NCBI GenBank assembly: GCA_015183035.1
Contig: JACZZP010000003.1
Span: 2,170,001 to 2,234,000, forward strand
Source: Meloidogyne chitwoodi
Taxonomy: Eukaryota; Nematoda; Chromadorea; Rhabditida; Meloidogynidae
DNA length: 64,000 nt
Direction of reading: 5' to 3'
The translations under genes were made by a program, and so were the position numbers. Under the pieces are notes generated by a model that was given only the letters and a program-made list of their open reading frames with translations, did no database searches and was not told where the DNA came from. This document shows, piece by piece, positions 39,209 to 48,991 of the stretch. The first letter of the stretch is position 1. Each line of letters starts with the position of its first letter.

Positions 39209-39466
39209 TGTAATGTAGAAGGAGGATTATTATTATTAAGAGACGATGGTGTTTTTATTAAATTATTTATTTAAGATAAAATTAAAGTCTTTTAATATTT
39301 ATTATTACTTTCACCAATAATTTATATAAATGGAAAATGACATCTATTTTAGGAAAAAGGCACCTTATTTATAGGCAAGCCTAATATATAAATTTGGGTC
39401 AAAACTTAAAAGGGTCAATATTATAAAAATGAAAAACGAGAAAAGGGACAAATAAATTATATCACA
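39209..39466 (-). repeat. 3' LTR of the retrotransposon
   Basis: A 258-bp terminal repeat, TGTAATGTAGAAGG to AATTATATCACA on the plus strand. By eye it is identical to 47604-47861. The ends obey TG...CA. Confidence 0.95.
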
Positions 39467-39477
39467 TCCCTCCCACA
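39467..39477 (-). promoter_or_regulatory. Polypurine tract
   Basis: On the minus strand TGTGGGAGGGA directly abuts the 3' LTR. This is the expected primer site for plus-strand DNA synthesis during reverse transcription. Confidence 0.8.
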
Positions 39478-39506
39478 CAGTGTTGGCGACGTCCCATGGA
39501 GCCAAA

Positions 39507-39752
39507 TTAATTTAAAAAGTCGAAAGGTGTCGGTGGCGGGTGAGTCAACAAAATATTCCCTTCAGCGTCGCAAAGACACCGAGGGACGAGTACGATTATA
39601 ACGGCGATCACGAATAGGAGAGCGGAAATTATGACGACCTGTTTGTCGCGTAAATTGTTGGTGTGTCGTTCGAGGGTCAGCAGGATGTCGGCGGTCGCCA
39701 AGACGGCCTCTTTCCCTTCGCCCCATTTGTCGTTCAATAGATGGACGCACAA
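39507..39752 (-). other. Overlapping 81-codon frame with a membrane segment
   Basis: This frame overlaps the Arg-rich 3' tail of the pol frame and ends just before the polypurine tract. Its peptide has one clear hydrophobic segment (VVIISALLFVIAVIIVLV, about residues 39-56) followed by a CLC motif and a short polar tail. It might be a small accessory product at the env position. It may equally be a chance frame over the Arg-rich coding sequence, since the reverse reading of CG-rich codons tends to be open. No family recognised. Confidence 0.25.
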
Positions 39753-42301
39753 CTTCTACTCGGGAGTGTATTTTTTGTCTTCCTTCTTCTTTTTCTCCCG
39801 GAAATTGCCCCACCGAGTAAATCCATGCCAACATTGATTTTATGCCATGTTCCGTCATCCGTCCATTTTTATTTACTCTGTGGCCTGCAAAAGTTTCTCC
39901 ATATCTAAATACTTCGCCAAGACTTCTTCCATTTTCTCCTACTAATCCTAGATGAATATTTGAGCCAGCCAATAAAGGAGGCAAAATTCTAATAAATTCT
40001 TCATATTCTTCTTTTTTGCTATGAACATAAGGAGGAATGGCCCAGAAAATAATTAGGTGAGAATAAGACGAGCATATTTCTTTGATTCTACAAAAGTGTT
40101 CTCTAATACTTTCCAAATTAACGTTGTTTAATAAGGCATCTTTTCCTATAACAATAAGAAGGCCTTTCACCCGGCTTGAAAATATAACCGAAGAAAGTGC
40201 TCGAATAATTCCTCCCAAACCATCTTCTTGTGGAGGAGTAAGCGTGTGGATATTAGTCATTTCTGCTGCTAATTGTTGTGCCGAGGAGTCACCAAGAATC
40301 ACTCGTGGCGATTTTATAAGGAATTTCCTATGTATTATTTTAGCCCTAATTTCTTCAATAATCCAAGCTGATTGAGTGAACAAATCGCGCCAAGCTTTTT
40401 GTTCTATTTGTTGTTGGGAAGAAAAAGGTGTAATTGGTGGATCGATGCGAATTGGCGCTACTCCACTTTCTAATAACTTCCTATAAAATCTTTTGCAAGA
40501 CGGCAGCCATACTTCAAAAGTTAGCTGTAAATCATGTTCTTTTGGAAAAATATCTTTTGGAATAATATCTCCCTTTCCGCCAAGGAAAAGAATAAATTCG
40601 CTGCCAGGTTCTCCACCAATTATTGTATCCGTTAATCGACGTGCACTAGTCGAGGAGGATAATTGACGTAATATAAACGCTGCAAATAATGTTTGGAGTG
40701 GAGTTTTTGCTGTTTTAATTCCAAGGTCATTTTGTCGTCCAATTACGGGATCAAGTGATGCAATTTCTACAGGCATACATTCTTCGTGTCCAACACCATC
40801 ACAAGGGTTTGTCCAGTCCAAAATGTTCAACCCATCCTCGTCACCTGAAAAATTAGTCGTCCCTGACAATTTTAGATTTAAAATTTTAAAATTTTTAGAT
40901 TTTTCTTTTTCATCAAAAATAATTAGTGCTCCAAAAAGATGTTTAAATTGCGCTTTTCTTTTAGGAAGTATTGCAATGTCAGGTATTCCAGGATTAGGTA
41001 TTTTAATTAATCTTTCTAATGGAACAGTAATAGATTCCTCTTCAGTATTATCTACAGGCACTAAGCTAGCTGTACTGTCTGTTATTTCTATTATTTTGAA
41101 GGGTCCAAAATGGTTCCAGCCAAGCTTTTTATTTGTCAATTTTTTTGATTCTGAAGGATAAACAACCATCACTTTTTCACCTAAAATGAATTTCTTTTCT
41201 GTTACAGCTGGTCTTGAATTAAATCCAAGTTTTTGCTTTTCTTGCGCAATTTCAGTATTTTTACGTGCTTCTCCCATGATATTTGCTAAATTTTCCCTAA
41301 ACGCTTGGAGGTAAGATTCTTCATCAACTGTATAACGCGGGTCTACACCAAGTGAAATATTTTGGTCTGTTGGAAAGTTCACAGTTCTGCCAAACATAAG
41401 AGTATATGGGGAAAATCCAGTTGTTTCTGAAGGAGTAGCGTTTATTGCAAATACAATATAAGGAAGACGTAAATCCCAGTCCCACTCAGATGGCGTTGTT
41501 CTTTTGAGTAGCCTTATGATTGTTTGATTCATTCTTTCCACAAGACCATTTGCTTGAGGGTCATATCCTCTTGTGGTACTTACCTCAGTTTTTAAAATCC
41601 TTGTTATATTTTCCAATGTCGAATTTACAAACTCTTTACCTTTATCCGAATGAATTCTTTGGGGTGCTCCATAAATTAAAATAAAATTCTCAACGAATGC
41701 TCTGGCTATGGTCTCAGCCATTTTATTTGGAATTGGCTCAGCAACAGTCCATTTAGTAAAGTGATCGACGCACACTAGTATGTATCGATTTTTTGCACGA
41801 CTACGTCCTATTTCCAAAACGTCTAAACAAACTAATTCAAGTGGCTCATTTGTCTTTACGCTTTTTAGTCCTGGCTGATTTGATCTGGGTTCGCGAGTGT
41901 AAGCGCAGATCCGACATTTTCCAACAGCTTGTGTGCAGTCCGCTCTCATGTTATTCCAAAAATAACTTTCAGCTAATTGCATATAAATCTTTTTTGCGCT
42001 CAAGTGGCCTGCACAAACGCCTGAATGCCTGTCCTCAATAAGTTTTTGTCTAAATTTTTTGGGGACGTAAAGACTCAAATCTCCCGTTTTTTGGTTGCAG
42101 CGGAAGAGTAAGTCGTCTATTAGTGTAAAGAAAGGTGCCAGCGCCAAAAGCTGTTGTTTTTCTCTAGGATCTGCTGGCAAAGTTCTCTCTTTAAAAAATT
42201 TAACAAGCATTCCCATTTCACTTTTCTGCGTCTCTTCTATCCATTCTTTTTTATTTTTAAAATTCTCTGTTTCATTTTGTACAATTTTTCCTATAATAAT
42301 T
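39562..42301 (-). CDS. Pol, part B: integrase plus C-terminal SGNH-like region (interrupted upstream)
   Basis: The frame is open through the foldback insertion; counting from the first in-frame ATG there (42447), residues belonging to the retrotransposon start near 49. An integrase zinc domain is visible (H141, H148, C178, C181), followed by a D,D35E core: D209, D268 in HSDKGKEF, E304 in GLVERMNQ. A chromodomain is not obvious; a GPF.I motif near 448 fits the integrase C-terminal part. About 400 further residues follow. They include VILGDSSAQQL (about 715-725), LLIVIGKDAL (about 763-772), WAIPP and GRMTEHG, spaced like SGNH/GDSL hydrolase blocks. The tail is Arg-rich. The frame matches part A, so only the inserted element separates them. 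The SGNH-like part lacks a clear catalytic Asp-x-x-His, so enzyme activity is doubtful. Confidence 0.88.
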
Positions 42302-43652
42302 GGCGCGCCCCGAATTCGTCCCACCCCGAATTCGTCCCACCCGAATTCGTCCCACCCCGAATTCGTCCCACAGTTGTAAAACCCCGAATTCGTCCCACTG
42401 TTCAAAAACCCCGAATTCGTCTCTCCCGAATTCGTCCCACAGTTCAAAAACCCCCAATTCGTCCCATAAAATTATTAATTTTTATTATCAAATCTCTTTT
42501 TATTTTTTCTCCATTTTATATTAATTTTCTACATTCTAGAAGCTAATGATTTGAAATCTTAGCACGAGTGCGGAATATGAAGAAATTTCTTTATTTAATC
42601 CAATTTTTTCATTTTAATTGGCTATACTTCTTCAATTTATTTTTATATTGCTGAAACATAACGAAAATGTTTTATTGAAGAAATTCCTGACAAGACAATG
42701 GTTATGAGCTGTTATAAGGTCAAATTGTACGATCCAAATACAAAAGAATTTGGGGATTATTCAAGGATTGGAATGCATGTGGAAGTTAAAGATCCGGGAG
42801 AGAAGGTTTCTTTTTATTTAATTTTTTTATTATAAATAAGTTTATTTTATTATTCTTTCCATTTTTAAGATGATTTTGAGTAAATTATATACAAGTGAAG
42901 GCTTATTTACCTTCACTGCCCATTAACCAGGGAACATTTTGGTTTGTTTACATTCGAATACAACAACTTGGTTTAGTTGAGCATAACTTAGAGTTCATTT
43001 GGATTTTCAAGTTGGAGAACACGCACAGGATTATCAACAGGTTTTTCTTTTAATTTTTTAGTTCTTTTTAATTTTAAATAATTTTTCAGTGCAGCTAAGG
43101 ACAAACTAACGACCTCCAATTGCGTGTTCGTCGACTTCTTGACCAAACTGAGCAAATTACAAAGAACAAAACTATCAACGATATCGGGAAGAGCGTTTTA
43201 GACAGATTTTTACTTTTATTTGCGTTATTATTGATTTATTTATTTTTGTTAATCCTATTTTACGTGATAAGTAAAGTTATTTTTTCTGATTTTTGGATGT
43301 ATAATTTTTGATTTTTGTACAATTTTCCAAGGTAAATTGTTACGGGTGATGGGTATTATGGTATTATTTTTTGTTTTTTTAGTATGTTTTGTATTAGTCC
43401 TCAATTCTGAAAAAAAGTATGACGAAATGATGATTTTTACCCTATTGACCGAATTGGATGTGGGACGAATTCGGGTGGGACGAATTCGGGGTTTTTAAAC
43501 TATGGGACGAATTCGGGGTTTTTAAACTGTGGGACGAATTCGGAGTGGGACGAATTCGGGTGGGACGAATTCGGGGTTTTATAACTGTGGGACGAATTCG
43601 GGGTTTTATAACTGTGGGACGAATTCGGGGTGGGACGAATTCGGGCGCAGCG
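42302..43652. mobile_element. Foldback element carrying a captured p24/TMED gene copy
   Basis: A 1351-bp element inserted in the pol gene of the retrotransposon. The 8-bp duplication TAATAATT flanks it (42294-42301, 43653-43660). Both arms (about 42305-42472 and 43458-43650) are inverted tandem arrays of GGGACGAATTCGGG units with short TTTTAAACTGT or TTTATAACTGT linkers. Element plus duplication is 1359 bp, a multiple of three, so the pol frames on the two sides agree. The repeats produce false open frames reading GWDEFG or PNSSH. The unique centre holds a host gene fragment (42638-43200). The duplication size and repeat-built arms recall the Merlin-like element at 36867. Confidence 0.9.
42638..43200 (+). 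pseudogene. Captured p24/TMED (TMED4/9-like) cargo-receptor gene fragment
   Basis: Reading-frame pieces match the p24 (EMP24/GOLD) family that cycles between ER and Golgi as cargo receptors in COPI/COPII vesicles. Piece 1 (about 42638-42806) carries CFIEEIPDKTMV and YSRIGMHVEVKDPGEK. Piece 2 (about 42871-42955) reads ILSKLYTSEGLFTFTAH, a stop, then NTTTWF. Piece 3 (about 42993-43040) reads VHLDFQVGEHAQDYQQ. Piece 4 (about 43110-43200) contains LQLRVRRLLDQTEQITK and, one frame on, EQNYQRYREERF. AT-rich introns with GT...AG borders remain between pieces 1/2 and 3/4, so the capture was at DNA level. Two in-frame stops and at least two frame changes make it non-functional. The membrane anchor at the C-terminus is not recognisable. 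Confidence 0.88.
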
Positions 43653-46555
43653 TAATAATTTCTTTTTCAGGTTCTGGAGTTTCAGGAAAGTTTCTAGAAA
43701 GGACATCAGCCACTATATTATTTTTCCCAGGATTATATTCAAGTTTGAGGATAAATCTTGATTGCAGTTCTAAAATCCATCTGTCTACTCGAATATTTCC
43801 AGTTTCGCCTTTTTTCTTGAACATTGGAATTAAAGCGCGGTGATCGGTCAAGACTCTTGTTGGTATCATTGTTATAAACTGAGCGAACTTATTTGCGCCG
43901 AATTTCACTGCTAATGCTTCTAATTCTGTTGGCGCATATTTTTGCTCTCCTTGGTTGCATTGGCGTGACGCGAAATATAACGGTTTTATTTTTCCTTCAT
44001 TATTTGGTTGGCACAAAACGGCTGCGATTCCCACTTTACTTGCGTCAGTCATAATAATAAACATTCTTTTTGGATCATTTTGCGCGGCGTTAAAATCAGG
44101 AAAATATAAAATAACATTTTCAGCCAATTTCTTTTTTAAAATTTCAAACGCTTTCATTTCTTCTTCACCTAAGGCTATTTTATTTTCTTTTTTCAAAAGT
44201 CTAAAAAGCGGAGCAGCAATTTTTCCAAACTCATAAATAAACTTCCTATAATAAGTCATAAGTCCCAAGAAGGATTGAAGTTTCTTTTTAGTTGTTGGGG
44301 CTTCTAATTCCACTATAGGTTTTACTCTATCTATGTCTTTTTTGATCCCCTCCTGTGTAAGTATATGTCCCAGAAAAGGTAATTCTTCTGCCAGAAAACA
44401 ACACTTTTTAATTTTTAATTTTAGACTTGCTTCTCTAATTCTTTCGAATATACATTTAAGGTGTTCTAAATGTTCTTCAAAGGAGTTGCTCGCTACTAGA
44501 ATATCATCGATGTATACAAAAACAAAATCATTCAGGATTCCCTCAAAAAGACAATTCATAAACCGTTGGAAAGTAGCTACTGCATTCGTCATACCGAAGG
44601 GCATTACTACAAATTCGAAAAGTCCTTTATCTGATGTAAAAGCTGATTTTTCAATAGAGTCAGGTTCCATTTTAATTTGCCAATATCCTGTCATAAAATC
44701 CATCGTGCTAAAAACTTTTTTGTTCCCCAATGTCATGAGAGTGTTATCAATGTTTGGAAGAGGAAAAGCATCTTTTACCGTCACGGAATTAAGTCCTCGA
44801 TAATCAACACAAAAGCGGACAGTGCCATCTTTTTTCGGTACCAAGACGATCGGACTTGCCCACGGAGACCATGAATTTCTTATAATTCCTCTAGCCAAGT
44901 AGTCTTGAATCATTGAGGCGACTTTTTCTCTTAGAACATATGGCATTGGACGGACTCGAGCCTTTATAGGTTCTGCATCGCTAGTCTCTACTTTGTGTGT
45001 TACTAATTCTGTTTGGGTTAGTTCATCATCATTTAAGGCAAAAATTTCTACAAATTCAGTTATGACATTTTTAATTTTCTTAATTTTTCCTTTCTCTTTT
45101 GACTTAATAACTTGTTCTGCTTCTTTTTCAATTTCTTTTTTCCGATTAATTTTTCCCTCTTTTTCCATGTTAAAAATTTTAAACACACACGTGTCTCCAA
45201 ATTCAAGAGCATTTTCTGCCCTAATAACTTTAGTGGTGGCTTCTGCGACTCCAACAATTTTTTCTTTTTCTAATTCTAGAGGAATCGATAATTTGTTTGT
45301 TATGGGGATGACTGCTTTATTCATTTCAGGCGAGACAATACTAGGTTCTATAAAGATTTCTGAATTTTCATCTTCATAGTTTGTGATGATTGTATTTTTT
45401 CTAGGCCAATTTTTTCCATTAATTTCTACCGGAACTAATGTTGTAGCTCTTGGGGCTAATACTGTTTTAAAGGCAGCACAAACTTGGGATGTTTTATCAT
45501 CATTTTCCTCTAGTGGTTCAAAATTAATTTTTGTTGAATTAGATTCATCAAACATTTTAAATCCCAGCGATCCTAATGCGTTTGTTCCCACTATTATATT
45601 CGCACCGAAGGGGGCATTTGAAACATGAAGACAGATTTCAACCGGCTTTGTATTTTGGCGATGAGAAAAAAGACTAACGACTCCATAAGAACGTATATTA
45701 TGTCCATTTATGTCTACAATGTTTGTCGAATCTTGTGTGAAATTCTTACTATTTAAATGTATCCTTTCTTCCCTCAACAGTTTTGCCAAGAATTCAGATG
45801 AAATTAGGGACACCTGTGCACCACCATCAGCTATTGCGGACGCTTTTTGCCCATTAAAGAAAAGATCAAAATTAACAAGTTTTCCCACTTTTGGTGGCAT
45901 TCTATAATTTTCACCTATATCTTTTTCCTGAATTTTATTGATCCATTTCAATATTTCATTTGTGGCGTTTTCTTTTTCTTTTCTTTTAAATTCTTCCTCC
46001 CCTTTATCGATTTCTTCCCAAGCAATTTCATTTAGTCTTACGCATTGCGCTGATCTTTTTGCGTAAGCATTTGACGTGTTCGCTTTATTCGCGTTTCCAT
46101 AATAATTGCGATTTAGGCCTGCGGTGTTATTTATTGCCACATATTTATTTTGCTGATTTGGTCCCCTTGAATTTTCTTCATTACGCCAATTTCCTTCTTG
46201 ATACCCCGTATTTCTATTTAGATTATTTCTTTCTCGACAGGTAGTTGCAATGTGCCCAGCTTTTCCACAAATGTAGCAATTTTTGAATTCTTGCCATGTT
46301 CTTGCCTGCTGGGTGTCTTGGTATTGGATTCGCAAAGGGCGATTAGTTTCTGCTCGGTAATTATTTTGTTTTTGCCCCCAGGAATTTTGCAGGTTTGTTC
46401 TGTCTTTAATAATATTTTTGGCGGCTTCAGCCCTTGCGGCTAGTGCAATGAACGAATCAAAAGACATGCCAGGCATCCTTGACAATTCTAGCGATAGTGC
46501 AATTTCGGGGCTTTCTAATGCGCGTAGAAAATGTTTTATGGCGTAGTCATCAAAA
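43653..46555 (-). CDS. Gag C-terminus, protease, reverse transcriptase and RNase H (Pol, part A)
   Basis: Numbered from the first internal ATG at 46485. A CCHC zinc knuckle lies at residues 70-83 (C-x2-C-x4-H-x4-C). An aspartic-protease core reads ADGGAQVSL near 219, with DGGA where DSGA or DTGA is usual. Reverse transcriptase spans about 515-690 with FCVDYRGLN, MDFMTGYWQ, MPFGMTNA and the catalytic YIDD (658-661). A Ty3-type RNase H starts with TDASKVG near 813. The reading is open upstream of the ATG to about 46555, where it meets the gag frame by a +1 shift. Downstream it is cut off by the foldback element, adding a meaningless PNSSHPEFV tail. It is expected to work in cytoplasmic virus-like particles; this copy is broken. 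Confidence 0.9.
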
Positions 46556-47353
46556 GATTGTGTTTAGGCCTGGATATGCGCGACGTACAATTCCATAAAC
46601 GCGTTCAGCTAATTGCTCAATATCTTCGCCCTGACGACGCTTTAAACCAGTAAAAAGCTGGTCGAATGCTTGAGCTTCCCTAGCATCTAAATTATCCAAT
46701 ATTGCGATCATTCTCTTTTTTACAAATGCATATGTAAGCTGAGCTCCCCCTGAATTTATTTCTTCATTTTCTAACGCTGCATTTAATGCTCTTTCAGCTT
46801 TGCCCTCAACTTTAGATCGGAGTGCTCTAATTCTCTGTGAGTCTGTCCATTCTTCAGTTCCCAAATCGAATCTACGGAAAAATGCTCTAACTTTATCAGA
46901 CCCTTCTTTCCCATTAATATCCGGGATTTTGTCCAAAATTAAAGCCGCTTCTAATCTATTAAAACTTTGTGGTGGACCGCGCTGATAGTAATCTACTCCC
47001 CACATTTCATTTACGAACATTGAATCAGGTCCTCCATAAGGTGTTTGCCCGCGTGGGGTTCTTTGATGCTCATAATTTTTTTCAAAACGCTTGGAGCACT
47101 GCTTATTTTGGTTATTTTTTGATTTCTGCCCACCTTTTTCATTTTCCTCCAGCATATCTTCTTGGTCATCTAGAATGCTGACGTCTTCACCATCCAACAT
47201 GTCTGCTTCTGTTTCTAAAATTTTTTCTTTTGTTTGCTTTTCTTGAGTTTTATCAAGAGCAGCCGAATCTCCAGAACTTTCAAAATTTTTATCTAGTAAG
47301 GTAGTGAGTCCTTCTCCTCTATTTTTGTTTATGAATTTTAAATCAAGGTCCAT
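46550..47353 (-). CDS. Gag, N-terminal part (capsid)
   Basis: A 267-codon frame starting MDLDLKFINK. The N-terminal third is charged and acidic. The middle and end (for example KVRAFFRRFD and GEDIEQLAERVYGIVRRAY) resemble the retrotransposon Gag capsid fold. The frame ends at TGA (46550-46552), while the next frame, one base on, continues the same Gag product with QSFDDYAIKHFL and then the zinc knuckle. The start follows a 230-nt leader after the primer-binding site. The Gag call rests on position and helical character more than on exact motifs. Confidence 0.8.
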   Translation of the reverse strand: MDLDLKFINKNRGEGLTTLLDKNFESSGDSAALDKTQEKQTKEKILETEADMLDGEDVSILDDQEDMLEENEKGGQKSKNNQNKQCSKRFEKNYEHQRTPRGQTPYGGPDSMFVNEMWGVDYYQRGPPQSFNRLEAALILDKIPDINGKEGSDKVRAFFRRFDLGTEEWTDSQRIRALRSKVEGKAERALNAALENEEINSGGAQLTYAFVKKRMIAILDNLDAREAQAFDQLFTGLKRRQGEDIEQLAERVYGIVRRAYPGLNTIF

Positions 47354-47356
47354 GAA

Positions 47357-47524
47357 CCGCCAAGGTTACAATTTTCACCACAAAGGTAAATTTTTTATTT
47401 TTCAAAATTTTATTCACCACAAAGGTAAATTTATTGATTATTGATTTTTTCAAACAAAAAAAAACCGCCAAGGTCAAAAATTAAACTGCAAAGTCCTTAA
47501 TCAATTTTCTTAAACCGCAAAGGT
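47357..47524 (-). repeat. Short repeats in the gag leader
   Basis: Six copies of the plus-strand motif CC(A/G)C(A/C)AAGGT or close variants lie at about 47357, 47378, 47417, 47465, 47486 and 47515, between the primer-binding site and the gag start. They may be RNA packaging or leader elements; the function is unknown. Confidence 0.6.
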
Positions 47525-47585
47525 TTAATTATTAATTTTAAAAATTTTTTGTTGATTCGGCTGGGCTGTTTTTATTTTTACTCAC

Positions 47586-47603
47586 CCAATGCCAGGAGCG
47601 CCA
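47586..47603 (-). promoter_or_regulatory. Primer-binding site
   Basis: On the minus strand TGGCGCTCCTGGCATTGG follows the 5' LTR with no gap. A start with TGG, complementary to a tRNA CCA end, marks the minus-strand priming site. Which tRNA is used cannot be told from the window. Confidence 0.75.
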
Positions 47604-47861
47604 TGTAATGTAGAAGGAGGATTATTATTATTAAGAGACGATGGTGTTTTTATTAAATTATTTATTTAAGATAAAATTAAAGTCTTTTAATATTTATTAT
47701 TACTTTCACCAATAATTTATATAAATGGAAAATGACATCTATTTTAGGAAAAAGGCACCTTATTTATAGGCAAGCCTAATATATAAATTTGGGTCAAAAC
47801 TTAAAAGGGTCAATATTATAAAAATGAAAAACGAGAAAAGGGACAAATAAATTATATCACA
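47604..47861 (-). repeat. 5' LTR of the retrotransposon
   Basis: A 258-bp repeat that I read as identical to 39209-39466. It should contain the element's promoter. The right side is followed by the target duplication GGGT. Confidence 0.95.
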
Positions 47862-47865
47862 GGGT

Positions 47866-47886
47866 GCAGCATAACGGAAAAGTACC
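47866..47886. mobile_element. MITE family A, copy 2, right end
   Basis: GCAGCATAACGGAAAAGTACC is the terminal inverted repeat partner of 38842. It was displaced by the retrotransposon insertion and is followed by the duplication GTTTTAAT. Confidence 0.9.
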
Positions 47887-48026
47887 GTTTTAATTTTTTA
47901 AAATTATTATTTAGAAAAAAAATTAAATAAAATATTATTTAATTTTTTAAATATGAAGGTTAAACAACAAAAACAAAGCAAACAAGTTTTTTTATCTTAA
48001 AGTACAATTTATACTTAAAATTTTAG

Positions 48027-48991
48027 GTTTATGGAAATAATAATATTGACCGGTTTGTTCCCGATAGATTTATATGTTGGGGTGATCATGTGAACGAAGT
48101 TCTTCGTAAAGGCGATTTGCTTATCAAAGAAACATTAGCTATAGATACTAAAGGATTTGTACGAGTTCTGTTTTCTGGTAAAATTTTGGATTTTTCTAAA
48201 TTTGATATAATTAAATTTAGACAATTTAATAATTATTTATCAGGTCCAGAAAAAAGCGGTAAAACTCGTTTAGCAGCGCTTATTGCAAAAAAAACTCAAT
48301 TTCCATGTATTAAAATTTGCTCTCCGCAGTTAATGTTTGGATATACTGAATCTCAGACAAATGATGAAATAAAAAATATTTTTGAATCTGCTTCTAAGTC
48401 TTTTCTGTGTTGCATTTTTATGGATGATATTGAGCGACTTATGTATTATTCACCACTTGGACCAAGATATTCTACTATTATTTTACAATCTCTCTTGACA
48501 CTCTTTGGACAAGCACCGTTATATGTAAATATAAATTTTAGTTTATAATGAACTTTAATAAATTAACATTTTTTAAAAGCGGGGGTCCTTAAGATTGGAG
48601 AATTATTTTTAGAAATTTTTTAAATATAACTATTATTTAATTTATCGGCATCAAATTGCCCTTCCATAAATCATTAATAATATATTTCTTAAAGGGAAAT
48701 CGCCTTCTTTTAATTGCAACAACATCAAATGAGAATTTTCTTAGAGAAACTGGGTTGTATAATTGTTTTTCTTCATTCATAAATATCGAATGTCTTTCAA
48801 AACCGGAACATTATTCTACTGTTTTGAATGTTTTTACTAAACTTTCTCAAAAAGAAATAGATTTTATTTGTTCAACATTAAAAGAGAAGAAATTGGGAAT
48901 TAAACGTTTATTGCAAATAATTGATAGCACAAATCAAGAAAACCGGGAGTTGCAGGTTAATCGTTTTTTGGAAGATTTTGACAAAATATAA
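48027..48991 (+). pseudogene. NSF-like AAA ATPase, D2 domain only (truncated copy)
   Basis: Three exons in phase: 48027-48177, 48244-48524, 48695-48991; 242 residues to TAA. The peptide matches the second AAA domain of N-ethylmaleimide-sensitive factor, which disassembles SNARE complexes. Visible matches are FICWGDHVNEVL, the P-loop GPEKSGKT, PCIKICSP, FMDDIERL (Walker B), GPRYSTIILQSLL, LLLIATTSNE and GIKRLLQIID, ending NRFLEDF. The N-terminal SNAP-binding domain and the D1 ATPase domain are absent. The first exon begins at an acceptor 140 bases from the MITE/retrotransposon block, and no NSF exon is seen beyond it. The nucleotide site looks intact and there are no stops. It could be a partial gene duplication, a pseudogene or a separated 3' end. 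It is unlikely to work as NSF alone. Confidence 0.8.

Larger units (their letters stand above)
39209..47861 (-). mobile_element. Ty3/Gypsy-type LTR retrotransposon, recent insertion
   Basis: An 8653-bp element on the minus strand, flanked by 258-bp LTRs that read identical to each other and by a 4-bp duplication GGGT (39205-39208, 47862-47865). Order from the 5' LTR: primer-binding site, repeat-rich leader, Gag, zinc knuckle, protease, reverse transcriptase, RNase H, integrase, then an extra C-terminal region with an SGNH-hydrolase look. The order protease-RT-RNaseH-integrase is that of Ty3/Gypsy. Identical LTRs indicate a young copy. It is nevertheless broken by a foldback element (42302-43652) between RNase H and integrase, and by a frame change inside Gag. 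It is itself inserted in a MITE. Confidence 0.93.

Noticed and set aside
43458..43706. Repeat proteins GWDEFG or PNSSH on either strand
   Set aside because: These are translations of the GGGACGAATTCGGG arms of the foldback element.
39631..47181. Plus-strand open frames across the retrotransposon
   Set aside because: Shadows of gag and pol on the opposite strand; none has a recognisable domain.
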